Shown here: positions 29,288 through 37,421 of the stretch, one piece after another
Layout of the letters: every line of letters begins with the position of its first letter
Numbering within the stretch: the stretch's first letter is position 1
Source: Bacteroidota bacterium
GTDB lineage: Bacteria > Bacteroidota > Bacteroidia > JABEUT01
DNA: 48,156 nt
Direction: 5' to 3'
Assembly (NCBI GenBank): GCA_013285805.1
Contig: JABDGY010000012.1
Coordinates: forward strand, 1-48,156
Position numbers and translations under genes: made by a program
Notes under the pieces: generated by a model
What the model was told of the DNA's origin: nothing
The model's input: only the letters and a program-made list of their open reading frames with translations
Database searches by the model: none

Positions 29288-29974
29288 TTATTGCAGGGTA
29301 TTTATTTGCTTAATGAAGTTTTCCTTGTATAGCGCCCCAACAGGAATGGAGGTATCATTTATAAAAATAGTAGTGTCTTCTACTTCCTTTATATTCTCTA
29401 TTTGAACAATATAAGAACGGTGTACACGTACAAACTTAGTTGTTTGCAATTTTGTTTCAAGTGATTTAAGTGTGGCATGTATAATAAACCGCTCGTCTTT
29501 AGTATGTACCGTAATATAATCACCCAGTGCTTCTATCCACAAAATATCCTTAACAGGTACTTTATGGAGAACAGAATTTTTCTTAATAAAAAACCAATCA
29601 CGGCTCATGTTAACCTGGTCTTCAGTAGCTGAGGCTTTTACTTTAGCCAGCGCTTTAAGAAAGCGAGGAAGGGTTATGGGTTTTATAAGATAATCGGCCA
29701 CATTAAGGTCGAATGCATCAAGTGCATATTCTGTATGCGAAGTAATGAGTATTACCTGGGGCTTGTTGTCAAGTGCCTTAAGCATTTCCATGCCGTTCAT
29801 TTCAGGCATTTCTATGTCAAGGAAAAGTAAATCAATGTTTTCTTTACGTAAGGTATTTATGGCCTCTACCGGAGTAGAGCAGGTTTTGATTACATTAAGA
29901 TACTCTACTTGCTTTACCATCTGTGTTATAACAGCTCTTGAAGCGTCGTCGTCGTCTACAATAATACAGTTCAT
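29288..29974 (-). CDS. LytTR-family response regulator 2 (228 aa)
   Basis: Receiver domain (about 1-118): DDDD at 7-10, phospho-acceptor Asp53 in LLFLDIEMPEMNG, and DYLIKPITL carrying the conserved Lys. The C-terminal LytTR domain (about 130-225) has FFIKKNSVLHKV, ILWIEALGDYITVHT and FVRVHRSYIV. This is the classic Bacteroidota LytT/BtrR arrangement that normally pairs with a LytS/YpdA-type kinase, none of which is in the window. It lies directly downstream of the T9SS cargo gene D on the same strand but behind a hairpin, so it is probably separately transcribed. Confidence 0.94.
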   Translation of the reverse strand: MNCIIVDDDDASRAVITQMVKQVEYLNVIKTCSTPVEAINTLRKENIDLLFLDIEMPEMNGMEMLKALDNKPQVILITSHTEYALDAFDLNVADYLIKPITLPRFLKALAKVKASATEDQVNMSRDWFFIKKNSVLHKVPVKDILWIEALGDYITVHTKDERFIIHATLKSLETKLQTTKFVRVHRSYIVQIENIKEVEDTTIFINDTSIPVGALYKENFIKQINTLQ

Positions 29975-30101
29975 ATTATTTGGGTTTTATATTGATTTGT
30001 ACTACCAATACTACAAAAATGTTACACAAAAAACACATTGTTTATTTCGGCTATTTCACGGCATAGTTCACCGATAATTTTATTGTGTTAGCCGAAACAC
30101 C

Positions 30102-30132
30102 CGGAAGCGCCAAATTATATTTGGCGCTTCCG
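30102..30132 (-). terminator. Perfect 13-bp hairpin downstream of T9SS cargo gene D
   Basis: CGGAAGCGCCAAA (30102-30114) and TTTGGCGCTTCCG (30120-30132) around a 5-nt loop, 60 bp past the stop of gene D. The stem is strong but the U-tract is poor, so termination is plausible, not certain. Confidence 0.6.
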
Positions 30133-30191
30133 TATCATTTAAATTATGCTTAAATCTTTCGTGGTTTTAACTTTCATTACTGATACAGTTT

Positions 30192-31748
30192 CTATTTATC
30201 CCTTAAAACCATAAACCTTCGGGTTTCTATTCCATCATCGGTAAGTAATTTTAATGAATATAAACCTTCTTCCACATTTGCAATATTCAGGACTTGCTCA
30301 TGCACTCCGGCATCGCTGTTATTAAATTGCTGCTCGTATACCAGGCGTCCAAACTCATCAATTACAGTCATATTTACGTTTTCATTTCTTACTAAACTAT
30401 ACGATATGGTGAATATTCCGTTACCGGGATTGGGATATATTGACAACGCACTTAAATCAGGCATTAACGTTTTTAAGCCTGTAGGTTCAGATACATGAAT
30501 TGTTACTGTATCTGTTATATAGCCGCAGGAGGAAGAAGCCGTAACCGTATATATTGTTGTAACCATAGGATGGGCATACGTAGCTAATGAATCGGGATTG
30601 GTGACAGATGATGATGGCATCCATGAATATGTGTGTGAAGAAGAAGCCGAGTCATTAATTACGGTATAAAAAAACACGCTGTCACCGGGCTTTAGACTGT
30701 AATTACTGGCATATATTGCAATAGCCATTAATGATGAATCAATTTTAGCGGAGGCATAGGTACTGCAGCCGTATGAGTCCTTTACTGTTAATGAATACGT
30801 TCCTGTACTCAACCCCGTAATTCTTGCCGATGTTTGTCCATTTGACCAGGAATAGGCATAAGGCGGTACACCGGTTGACACATTAGATGCAGCTATACCA
30901 CCATCGGCAGTACAGTAAAATGGCGTGGTTGCAATACTGGCAGTTACCGAACAGCCTGTATGAACAGTTACAGTATCGGTGAATGTGCCGCATGGGGTGT
31001 TCATGGTAACTGTATACGTTGTAGATACAGTAGGGCTTGCATACGTATAAATAGCTTTCGGTTTTCTGACAGAAGATGACGGAGCCCATGAAACAGTATA
31101 TGACAATCCGGGTTCATTTGCAGCCGCGCCTAATAAAGTACTATCACCGGGTTCAATTGTTAATAATGTTGCCGATGCCGTTGCAGTAATTGGTTTAGTT
31201 GTAATAGCGAATGTATCTGAAACGCTGCATTGGTCGGAATCCTTTACTGTCACCCAATATTTCCCCGGGGTCAATCCGTTCACTTTAGTTGTTGTTTGCC
31301 CGGCGCTCCAACTGTAATAGTAAGGGGCTAATCCCTGCCATGCCACTGCTTCTGCGGTGCCGGCATCTGCCGGGCAATAACTTGGCGTGGTAATCAGATT
31401 CACCGCTACCATACATTGTATAAACACCGTTACCGTATCAGTAAACGCCCCGCATGATGTTGTACCCGTAACTGTGTAGGTTGTTGTAACACCGGGATGG
31501 GCAAAGGTTACCACCGAATCGGGGTTTGTAAGCGAGGCGGCAGGCGACCAGGAAATAGTGAATACGGTATCGCTTGTTAAAAACTGCAAGGTTGTGTTTA
31601 AACCCGCTTCTATGGCTGAAGGCGTAGCATACACATTGTTTATGCACCCTGATTCATTTTGCACTTTATGTGCATTCTTTTTCTGTGCCCATACCTGGCA
31701 GGCAAGTATTAATGCAGAGAAAACTATAAGTATCTTTTTGAGTTTCAT
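30192..31748 (-). CDS. T9SS type A sorted repeat protein D (518 aa)
   Basis: The signal peptide starts at MKLKKILIV and ends CQVWAQ (residues 1-22); a 20-codon upstream extension (ATG at 31808) precedes it and is unlikely. The mature part alternates three Ig/PKD-like units (WSPAASLTNPDSVVT, WAPSSSVRKPKA, WMPSSSVTNPDS, each followed by TTxYTVTxxxxCGxxTDTVTV) with two SprB-like units (YYYSWSAGQTTTKVNGL, YAYSWSNGQTSARITGL). The final 80 residues are a type A sorting domain (LSIYPNPGNGIF, then VEEGLYSLKL, then RRFMVLRDK). Exported by the type IX system and surface-attached or released. Its units resemble those of the A-B-C cluster only distantly. Confidence 0.92.
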   Translation of the reverse strand: MKLKKILIVFSALILACQVWAQKKNAHKVQNESGCINNVYATPSAIEAGLNTTLQFLTSDTVFTISWSPAASLTNPDSVVTFAHPGVTTTYTVTGTTSCGAFTDTVTVFIQCMVAVNLITTPSYCPADAGTAEAVAWQGLAPYYYSWSAGQTTTKVNGLTPGKYWVTVKDSDQCSVSDTFAITTKPITATASATLLTIEPGDSTLLGAAANEPGLSYTVSWAPSSSVRKPKAIYTYASPTVSTTYTVTMNTPCGTFTDTVTVHTGCSVTASIATTPFYCTADGGIAASNVSTGVPPYAYSWSNGQTSARITGLSTGTYSLTVKDSYGCSTYASAKIDSSLMAIAIYASNYSLKPGDSVFFYTVINDSASSSHTYSWMPSSSVTNPDSLATYAHPMVTTIYTVTASSSCGYITDTVTIHVSEPTGLKTLMPDLSALSIYPNPGNGIFTISYSLVRNENVNMTVIDEFGRLVYEQQFNNSDAGVHEQVLNIANVEEGLYSLKLLTDDGIETRRFMVLRDK

Positions 31749-32054
31749 GGCCGGAGTATTTATTGTTACACATTTCAGAGATATTTGTTTGATAATGCTC
31801 AGGAACAAATTTAAATACCACCAGTGCCCCTTTTCAGTTACTTTTCGATAAGGTCAGATTTTTATTGTTTAAATTCTAAAATTGATAATTCAAGATAAGT
31901 GCGTGTTTATTTTAAAGGGGGGGGTGTTGAAAACAACAACAGGTTTCTCTTTTATACACTAATTACTCGCTATATCTTTACATTATAGTGCATGTACTTT
32001 GACAAGCATTTACCACTGAATTATAAAAAAATGATGACCAAAGAAATTAATAAA

Positions 32055-32268
32055 CGGGGTAACACGGGGTAACAGATTTTGAGGGGTTACAACAGCTCAA
32101 AATGCTGAATATCAATAATATTACATTTCAAATGGGCTGAAAAGTGTTACCTCGTTTAAAAATAATGAAAATCAATAACTTCTGTAAAACCGCAACTTCA
32201 CCCCCTATGCAATCTGTCGTAGCACCACAATTTTAAGGTAAGCAATATACTCCCCATACGTTACCCTC
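32055..32268. repeat. Cluster of GGGGTAACA-like words upstream of gldD
   Basis: CGGGGTAACA occurs twice in perfect tandem (32055-32064 and 32065-32074), followed by GGGGTTACA (32083-32091), the inverted TGTTACC (32145-32151) and the inverted GTTACCCTC (32260-32268). The last copy lies just upstream of the putative gldD -7 box. Could be a binding-site cluster; identity unknown. Confidence 0.6.
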
Positions 32269-32287
32269 AATAACTATATAAAATGCT

Positions 32288-32295
32288 TAAGTTTG
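32288..32295 (+). promoter_or_regulatory. Candidate -7 box for the gldD operon
   Basis: TAAGTTTG matches TAnnTTTG and lies 28 bp before the gldD ATG at 32324. No matching -33 element is obvious, which would fit a promoter that needs an activator. Confidence 0.45.
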
Positions 32296-32323
32296 CGCCT
32301 TGCCTTAAAGAGGGGTTTTGTAT

Positions 32324-32908
32324 ATGAGGATAATGACTACAGTATTTATTATGTTATGCCTTGCCGGTTGTATGGATAACGATAACTATACGCCCAAGCG
32401 AAGGGGTTACTTCCGCATTACCCTACCCGATAAGCAATATGTAAAGTATTACGCCGAATGCCCCTTTACCTTTGAATATCCGGGTTATGCCCAGGTTATA
32501 AGGGATACTGAACCTTCAGCAGAGCCCTGCTGGCTGAATATTTACTTCCCGCGTTTTAAGGCCAATATCAACTTCACCTATAAAGTAGTCAACAACAACC
32601 TCACCCAATATATTGCTGAATCGCAGGAATTTGTAACTCACCACGAGGTAAAAGCATCGGGAATTAATGAGCAGGCCGTGTCAAATCTCAAAGAGCATGT
32701 TTTCGGCAATATATACGATATTGAAGGCAATGCCGCGTCGAATATGCAGTTTTACCTTACCGACAGTTCTAAGAATTTTATCCGTGGGGCGCTCTACTTC
32801 TACTCTGTCCCTAACAAGGATTCCATTGAGCCGGTGCTGAAATTTGTAAAGGAGGATGTATACCACCTTGTACAAAGCCTGAGGTGGAAAAACGATACAG
32901 CTAAATAA
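32324..32908 (+). CDS. gldD: Gliding motility lipoprotein GldD (194 aa)
   Basis: GldD is an envelope lipoprotein required for gliding and T9SS function in Flavobacterium. The lipobox is LAGC (Cys at about 16). Family landmarks are YFRITLPDKQYVKY, CPFTFEYPGYA, CWLNIYFPRFKANINFTYK, YDIEGNAASNMQFYLTDSSKNFIRGALYF and PNKDSIEPVLKFVKEDV, along the full usual length. The ATG at 32324 is preferred over a TTG at 32318. In many relatives gldD follows gldE; here it heads a run with the acyl hydrolase 6 bp downstream. Supports gliding or T9SS competence of the host, consistent with the many T9SS cargos nearby. Confidence 0.93.
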   Translation: MRIMTTVFIMLCLAGCMDNDNYTPKRRGYFRITLPDKQYVKYYAECPFTFEYPGYAQVIRDTEPSAEPCWLNIYFPRFKANINFTYKVVNNNLTQYIAESQEFVTHHEVKASGINEQAVSNLKEHVFGNIYDIEGNAASNMQFYLTDSSKNFIRGALYFYSVPNKDSIEPVLKFVKEDVYHLVQSLRWKNDTAK

Positions 32909-32914
32909 TCAGGC

Positions 32915-34018
32915 ATGATGAAGTTAAAAACCACACTCATAGGTTTGGCTTGCCTGCTTGCCGTATACACCCGTGGTAACCCGAAAGATAGTGTACGCTG
33001 CGGCACATGGCTCACTGCCAACTTTCATTATGGCTTTATTATACCGGCCTATAACAGTAGTATGTTATATCTTTTAAAGGGCCATTGCCCCGGGGCTGAA
33101 TTCGACTGGCTCCTAAAATCAACTCCCGACCGCCAATGGGTTTGTACCTACCACTATCCTGAAATGGGAGTAGCCTTTTTCTTTTCATCGCTGGGCAACC
33201 CCACGGAACTAGGCAATATGTATGGGGTTTACCCTTTTATAAATTTTCACCTTAACCGCAATTGCCGCGAAAGGTTTTATTTGAGGGTGGGCATAGGGCT
33301 TGGCTACATACCCATAAACTTTAACCAGCAAACAAACCATAAGGATGAGCTGATAGGGTCTCATCTTAACGCCATGATAAACTTTCGCCTGACGAAGCAT
33401 TTTTATCTTTCCGATAAAATAAGGCTCGAACTCGGGCTGGGCGCTACCCATTGTTCCGACGGAACATTTAAAACCCCCAACCTTGGCATTAACCTGGCTA
33501 CGGCCAATACAGGCCTGTCGTACTGCATTAATAATAACAAAATGCTGCCTGCAACATTCGATAATGATACTTCTTTTCATAAAGGTTTCTCGCATGAATT
33601 CTTCCTTGCCGGCGGGCTTTCAGAAGTGGAACCTCCGGGTGGCCCGAAATACGGGGCGGGTACACTTATGTATACTTTTTACAGGGTTAAAAATAAAAAA
33701 AACCGTTTGGGATTAGGAACGGATGTGTTTTATAATCAAACCAATATTGTTCATATGGACGGATACAATGTAAACATTGCACCTTTGCAGAACATACAGC
33801 TGGGACTGAAAGCCGCCTATGAATTAACTGTTGGCAAGGTTGCAATGCCAATTGAATTCGGCGGTTACCTATACTCTAAAAGTACTTATTCCGGCTGGGA
33901 ATATAACCGTATTGGCCTGCGTTATTATGCTACAAGGCATTTTATAGTAAGCCTTACTTTACTGGCGCATTTCGCTACGGCAGACTATATTGAATGGGGA
34001 TTTGGTTACAGGTTATAA
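32915..34018 (+). CDS. PagL-like lipid A acyloxyacyl hydrolase (367 aa)
   Basis: Outer-membrane beta-barrel of the PagL/acyloxyacyl hydrolase family. The signal peptide is about residues 1-22. The catalytic signature H-x-S-x-G...PNLGIN is seen as ATHCSDGTFKTPNLGIN, with His179 and Ser181; PagL uses a His-Ser-Glu triad on the barrel face to remove a 3-O acyl chain from lipid A. The protein is longer than PagL (about 180 aa); long forms are usual in Bacteroidota. It follows gldD by 6 bp and overlaps the next gene (TAATG), so it is an operon member. Probably tunes lipid A or related surface lipids; activity untested. Confidence 0.85.
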   Translation: MMKLKTTLIGLACLLAVYTRGNPKDSVRCGTWLTANFHYGFIIPAYNSSMLYLLKGHCPGAEFDWLLKSTPDRQWVCTYHYPEMGVAFFFSSLGNPTELGNMYGVYPFINFHLNRNCRERFYLRVGIGLGYIPINFNQQTNHKDELIGSHLNAMINFRLTKHFYLSDKIRLELGLGATHCSDGTFKTPNLGINLATANTGLSYCINNNKMLPATFDNDTSFHKGFSHEFFLAGGLSEVEPPGGPKYGAGTLMYTFYRVKNKKNRLGLGTDVFYNQTNIVHMDGYNVNIAPLQNIQLGLKAAYELTVGKVAMPIEFGGYLYSKSTYSGWEYNRIGLRYYATRHFIVSLTLLAHFATADYIEWGFGYRL

Positions 34019-34755
34019 TGAAAAAATATATTAAAATACCCGCTTTGATTTTCCTTATCACTTCCATGTGGTCGTGTACAAAAACTCCGCTGTGTGATTG
34101 CTTCGATTCAGCGGGCTCGCCCACTGAGATAACCCGTTCAGTACCCTTCTTTAACCAGGTATATGTAAAGGATAATATAAACGTATTCATTTCCATTGGC
34201 CCTACCCAGCAGGTAACCTTGCAGGGCGGTGGAAACCTGTTGCAGAACATAGGCACCGACGTATCGAACAATTGCCTTACCCTGTCGAACAATAACATAT
34301 GCAACTGGCTTAGGAGTTACAAAAAGAGCGTTTTAAATGTGTATATAACTGTACCGAGCTTTAACTACCTTACCAATGCGGGTGTAGGAACCATTCAAAG
34401 CCTGGATACACTTAATGTGGATACCTTCCAGGTAAAAATAAACAATGCCGGCGACATAAACCTGGTAGTGAAATCGAACCAGATACAAGGGCATCTTTTC
34501 GGCAGTGGCGATTTGACTTTATCAGGCAGCAGCCAGCAATTTCTGAGCACCTACTATGGCGGCACGGGTTATATGTATTGCAGTAACTTAACTACCGGTT
34601 ATAGCTATATTTCAAACTCAAGCACAGGCGATTCTTATGTAAATGCCAGTGGATTGCTCATAGCTCTTATATACGGGCGCGGGAATATTTATTATACAGG
34701 AAACCCTTCTATTACCCTAACTTCAGTGGGTTCAGGGCAGCTAATACATGAATAA
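34018..34755 (+). CDS. Head-GIN domain lipoprotein (DUF2807 family, 245 aa)
   Basis: The start is the ATG overlapping the previous stop (TAATG at 34016-34020), giving a clean lipoprotein signal ending MWSC (Cys20). The remainder is a right-handed beta-helix-like DUF2807/putative auto-transporter adhesin domain (about 45-240), with the usual opening VPFFNQVYVKDNINVFISIG and Gly/Ser-rich turns with GSGDLTLSG. Function is not established for the family; members sit in the outer membrane or periplasm. Translational coupling with the acyl hydrolase suggests the products act in the same envelope process. Confidence 0.87.
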   Translation: MKKYIKIPALIFLITSMWSCTKTPLCDCFDSAGSPTEITRSVPFFNQVYVKDNINVFISIGPTQQVTLQGGGNLLQNIGTDVSNNCLTLSNNNICNWLRSYKKSVLNVYITVPSFNYLTNAGVGTIQSLDTLNVDTFQVKINNAGDINLVVKSNQIQGHLFGSGDLTLSGSSQQFLSTYYGGTGYMYCSNLTTGYSYISNSSTGDSYVNASGLLIALIYGRGNIYYTGNPSITLTSVGSGQLIHE

Positions 34756-34842
34756 CATTGCCGGGTTTATCTTCTTCATCTTAACTTCATATTATTACTT
34801 TATTTTTGCTGTCAATAATTAATATATAAAATATTCTACGTC

Positions 34843-35019
34843 ATGAAAAAACTGAGTGTAATACTTGCCTCGCTGGTGCTTTTTACCGGTATTTCTTTTG
34901 CAAGCCCTATACAAAAAGCTGAAAAGAAAGAAACCACCAAGAAAGACGACAAAAAAGCCGTTAAGAAAGTTCCTGCCAAGAAGAAAGCTGAAAAGAAAGA
35001 CGATAAGGCTGCTAAATAA
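34843..35019 (+). CDS. Lysine-rich exported mini-protein (58 aa)
   Basis: The ORF begins MKKLSVILASLVLFTGISFA, a typical signal peptide with cleavage near residue 20. The mature 38 residues are almost only Lys, Asp, Glu, Ala and Thr, in KKxEKK-like blocks. Such charged, disordered exported peptides recur in Bacteroidota, but no function is known to me. A strong terminator follows 28 bp downstream, supporting a real transcript. It lies 87 bp after the head-GIN gene and before the two-component system. Confidence 0.75.
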   Translation: MKKLSVILASLVLFTGISFASPIQKAEKKETTKKDDKKAVKKVPAKKKAEKKDDKAAK

Positions 35020-35046
35020 GGAGACCTTTTTACTGCATGAAAACGT

Positions 35047-35077
35047 AAAAAACCGTTGCCTTGGCAGCGGTTTTTTA
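35047..35077 (+). terminator. Intrinsic terminator after the lysine-rich mini-protein
   Basis: AAAAAACCGTTGCC faces GGCAGCGGTTTTTT (one T-G wobble, short loop), followed by ATTT. It ends the gldD-to-mini-protein transcription unit and separates it from the regulator gene. Confidence 0.85.
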
Positions 35078-35223
35078 TTTGCATTAACATTATTTAACTC
35101 TGTTTCTTCCCCTCATGTGGGTACATCAAAAGCTATTAAACAGGGCATTTAGCGCCTTACCAGAGCTACTTTTCACAAGCAATTAGATTTTCTTAATACT
35201 GCTGAATCATTGGTACTAAGCAC

Positions 35224-35231
35224 TAACTTTG
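35224..35231 (+). promoter_or_regulatory. Candidate -7 box for the two-component regulator genes
   Basis: TAACTTTG fits TAnnTTTG and lies 18 bp before the response regulator ATG. An ATTAGA (reverse of TCTAAT) at 35182-35187 echoes the motif upstream of the efflux operon and may mark autoregulation. Confidence 0.45.
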
Positions 35232-35248
35232 TACTATAAAGTACCTCC

Positions 35249-35920
35249 ATGAATATTTTACTTGTTGAAGACGAACCTAAGGTAGCCGCTTTTATAAAGA
35301 AAGGGCTTGAAGAGCAGCAATACAATGTTACCGCAGCCTACGACGGCCATACGGGCCAGAATATAGCATCGGGGCAGGATTTTGATGTTATTATACTCGA
35401 CCTTATGTTACCGGGAATAAACGGGCTTGAACTATGTAAAACCCTTCGTGATAAAAAGAAAGATACGCCCATACTTATGCTTACTGCCATGAGCACTGTG
35501 AATGATAAGGTAAGGGGGCTGGAAAGCGGAGCAGATGACTACCTTACCAAACCATTTCATTTCGAGGAACTGCTGGCCCGCATTAAGGCACTTACACGCA
35601 GGAAATCGAGGGCTGTACCCGGGCAAACACTTACTATTGACGACCTTGAGATGGACTGTTATAAACGAACCGTAACCAGGGGCGGGAAAGAAGTTATACT
35701 TACTGTAAAAGAGTTTGCACTGCTGGAACTGTTACTGCAGAACAAAAACAGTGTTCTTTCGCGCACCCATATTGCAGAAGAAGTGTGGGGTATAAATTTT
35801 GACCGTAACACTAACCTTATTGACGTTTATATAAATTACCTGAGAACTAAAATAGATAAAGACCACCCTAAAAAACTTGTCCATACTGTTATTGGCATGG
35901 GCTATGTTATAAAAGACTAA
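35249..35920 (+). CDS. OmpR/CusR-type response regulator (223 aa)
   Basis: Receiver domain (about 1-115) with acidic pair E7/D8, phospho-acceptor Asp51 (VIILDLMLPG), Thr79 and Lys101 (LTKPF). Winged-helix trans_reg_C domain (about 130-222) with LTVKEFALLELLL, VWGINFDRNTNLIDVYINYLRTKID and the terminal VIGMGYVI. The cognate kinase begins 4 bp downstream. The following efflux operon and the repeated TCTAAT motifs in its leader make it the likely metal-responsive regulator, as in CusRS or CzcRS systems; this is inference from context. Confidence 0.95.
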   Translation: MNILLVEDEPKVAAFIKKGLEEQQYNVTAAYDGHTGQNIASGQDFDVIILDLMLPGINGLELCKTLRDKKKDTPILMLTAMSTVNDKVRGLESGADDYLTKPFHFEELLARIKALTRRKSRAVPGQTLTIDDLEMDCYKRTVTRGGKEVILTVKEFALLELLLQNKNSVLSRTHIAEEVWGINFDRNTNLIDVYINYLRTKIDKDHPKKLVHTVIGMGYVIKD

Positions 35921-35924
35921 CCCT

Positions 35925-37271
35925 ATGAAGGTTAAAGACAGGTTATCGTTACAGTTTACATTCATGTTCGCGGTATTATTAATAGTAGTGCTTAGCGGTA
36001 TTTATGTATTAGCCGCAGGTAACCGGAGCCAGACCTTTTTTGACAAACTGGAAGACCGCGCCCTTACTGCCGGACAACTCTACCTGGCACAGGATAATAT
36101 GTCAGAAGAAAGCTTCAGCAAGGTTATAAAGAAATACCCCCAATCGCTGTCGCATGAAGTTATCCGCATTTATAATGATAAGAACGAACCCGTGTTTATA
36201 AAGGAAGATTCTGTTCACTGGTCTGAATCTGTAATTAAAAGGGTGGTGCAGGAAAAGAAAGTGCGCTTTACCAATGGCGATAAACAAGTGGCTGGGCTTT
36301 ATTATATCGATAACTCAGGCAATTTCGTGGTTATAGCCTCTGCTATTGACGATGCAGGGTTCCAGAATTTGAAGCAACTACTATGGATAATGATATTTTT
36401 CTTCGTTATATCATTACTTATAACGTTTTTCCTTGGCCGGTTTTTTGCTACAATAGCGTTGCAACCTATAGCGCAGATAATAGGTAAAATGAAAATAATA
36501 CGTGCCACAAGTCTTGATAAACGGTTGCCTGTAAATACATATCGCAACGATGAAATTAACCAGCTTTCCCTTACCATAAATGAATTATTGGAGCACCTTG
36601 AGCAATCGTTCAGTGCACAGCAGTCGTTTATTGCTAATGCCTCACATGAGCTTAGAACACCCCTTACAACTATTATGGGTAATGCTGAAATAACCTTGAG
36701 AACAGACAGGGAAAAGGAAGATTATAAAAATACGCTGCGCGAAATCATTAAAGAAGTTGAAGAACTGAACAAGATAATCAACAGCCTTTTTGAGCTAAGC
36801 CAGGCCAATATGGATAGTTTTACAGTGGAAACCGTAAGGCTCGATGAACTGCTTTGGGAAGCGGTTGACGAATGCGGGCATAAATTAAAAAACAATCCTA
36901 TAAAATATTCTGTTCCTGCTTATGGAGAAAAATGCACAATACAGGGTAGCCGCAGGTTATTATTTATTGCATTCAGTAACATTCTCAACAATGCTGTAAA
37001 GTTCTCAAACAACTCAGAAGTCACCTGTGCTTTAGAGCTTAATGAAACTTCGGTTTCTGTAATTATAGCGGATAAAGGTATTGGCATAACCACTGCAGAC
37101 TTGCAGAAAATATTCCAGCCTTTTTACAGGGCGCCCAATTCGCAGGGGTTCCAGGGCTCAGGGATAGGCTTATCACTGGCTGATAAGATAATAAAACTGC
37201 ATAATGGCACTATTCAAGTTAAATCTGAAATAAATGCAGGTACTGAGTTTAAAATAATATTCAGCAGATAA
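35925..37271 (+). CDS. Sensor histidine kinase, partner of the OmpR-type regulator (448 aa)
   Basis: Two transmembrane helices (about 12-31 and 152-170) bracket a periplasmic sensor of about 120 residues. A HAMP-like segment (about 171-225), a HisKA domain with His241 in NASHELRTPL, and a HATPase domain follow; the latter has the N box NILNNAVKF, the G1 box DKGIGI and the G2 box GSGIGLSLADKI. The sensor domain shows no obvious Cys/His metal site, so the ligand cannot be named. Transcribed with the regulator. Confidence 0.95.
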   Translation: MKVKDRLSLQFTFMFAVLLIVVLSGIYVLAAGNRSQTFFDKLEDRALTAGQLYLAQDNMSEESFSKVIKKYPQSLSHEVIRIYNDKNEPVFIKEDSVHWSESVIKRVVQEKKVRFTNGDKQVAGLYYIDNSGNFVVIASAIDDAGFQNLKQLLWIMIFFFVISLLITFFLGRFFATIALQPIAQIIGKMKIIRATSLDKRLPVNTYRNDEINQLSLTINELLEHLEQSFSAQQSFIANASHELRTPLTTIMGNAEITLRTDREKEDYKNTLREIIKEVEELNKIINSLFELSQANMDSFTVETVRLDELLWEAVDECGHKLKNNPIKYSVPAYGEKCTIQGSRRLLFIAFSNILNNAVKFSNNSEVTCALELNETSVSVIIADKGIGITTADLQKIFQPFYRAPNSQGFQGSGIGLSLADKIIKLHNGTIQVKSEINAGTEFKIIFSR

Positions 37272-37315
37272 TACTAATAGATTATGCCACATACAGGTTT
37301 CAGCAGCTTTTATCG

Positions 37316-37355
37316 TCTAATTTTAAATAATTTAAAATTCTAATCTCTTTCTAAT
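37316..37355 (+). promoter_or_regulatory. Candidate operator of three TCTAAT motifs
   Basis: TCTAAT occurs at 37316-37321, 37339-37344 and 37350-37355, the last two spaced 11 bp and the first 23 bp away. Direct repeats at about one helical turn are typical sites for OmpR-family regulators. They end 32 bp before the -7 box of the efflux operon. Confidence 0.5.
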
Positions 37356-37387
37356 TCATTCAAAGTGGTTAATTTAAGTCTTGTATG

Positions 37388-37395
37388 TATTTTTG
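37388..37395 (+). promoter_or_regulatory. Candidate -7 box for the efflux operon
   Basis: TATTTTTG matches TAnnTTTG, 26 bp before the outer membrane factor ATG. No -33 TTG is seen at the expected distance, consistent with dependence on an activator bound at the TCTAAT repeats. Confidence 0.5.
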
Positions 37396-37421
37396 TACGC
37401 CTTAAGAAATTGCGGTAAGAA

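Larger units (their letters stand above)
31749..32323. other. Divergent intergenic region between protein D and gldD
   Basis: About 575 bp. It holds a TAAATTTG box on the minus strand (31806-31813, for gene D), a run of eight G (31917-31924), a cluster of GGGGTAACA-like words (32055-32268) and a TAAGTTTG box (32288-32295, for gldD). No ORF was recognised. Confidence 0.55.

Noticed and set aside
31749-31808. Upstream ATG extension of protein D
   Set aside because: It would put 20 residues before a perfect signal peptide starting MKLKKIL.
32055-32268. Possible replication origin from GGGGTAACA iterons
   Set aside because: No DnaA boxes, replication gene or AT-rich unwinding region nearby; kept only as a motif cluster.
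34836-35090. 84-aa minus-strand ORF (Phe/Ser/Leu-rich) opposite the lysine-rich mini-protein
   Set aside because: Its composition is the complement of Lys codons (AAA/AAG read as TTT/CTT), and it crosses the terminator hairpin.
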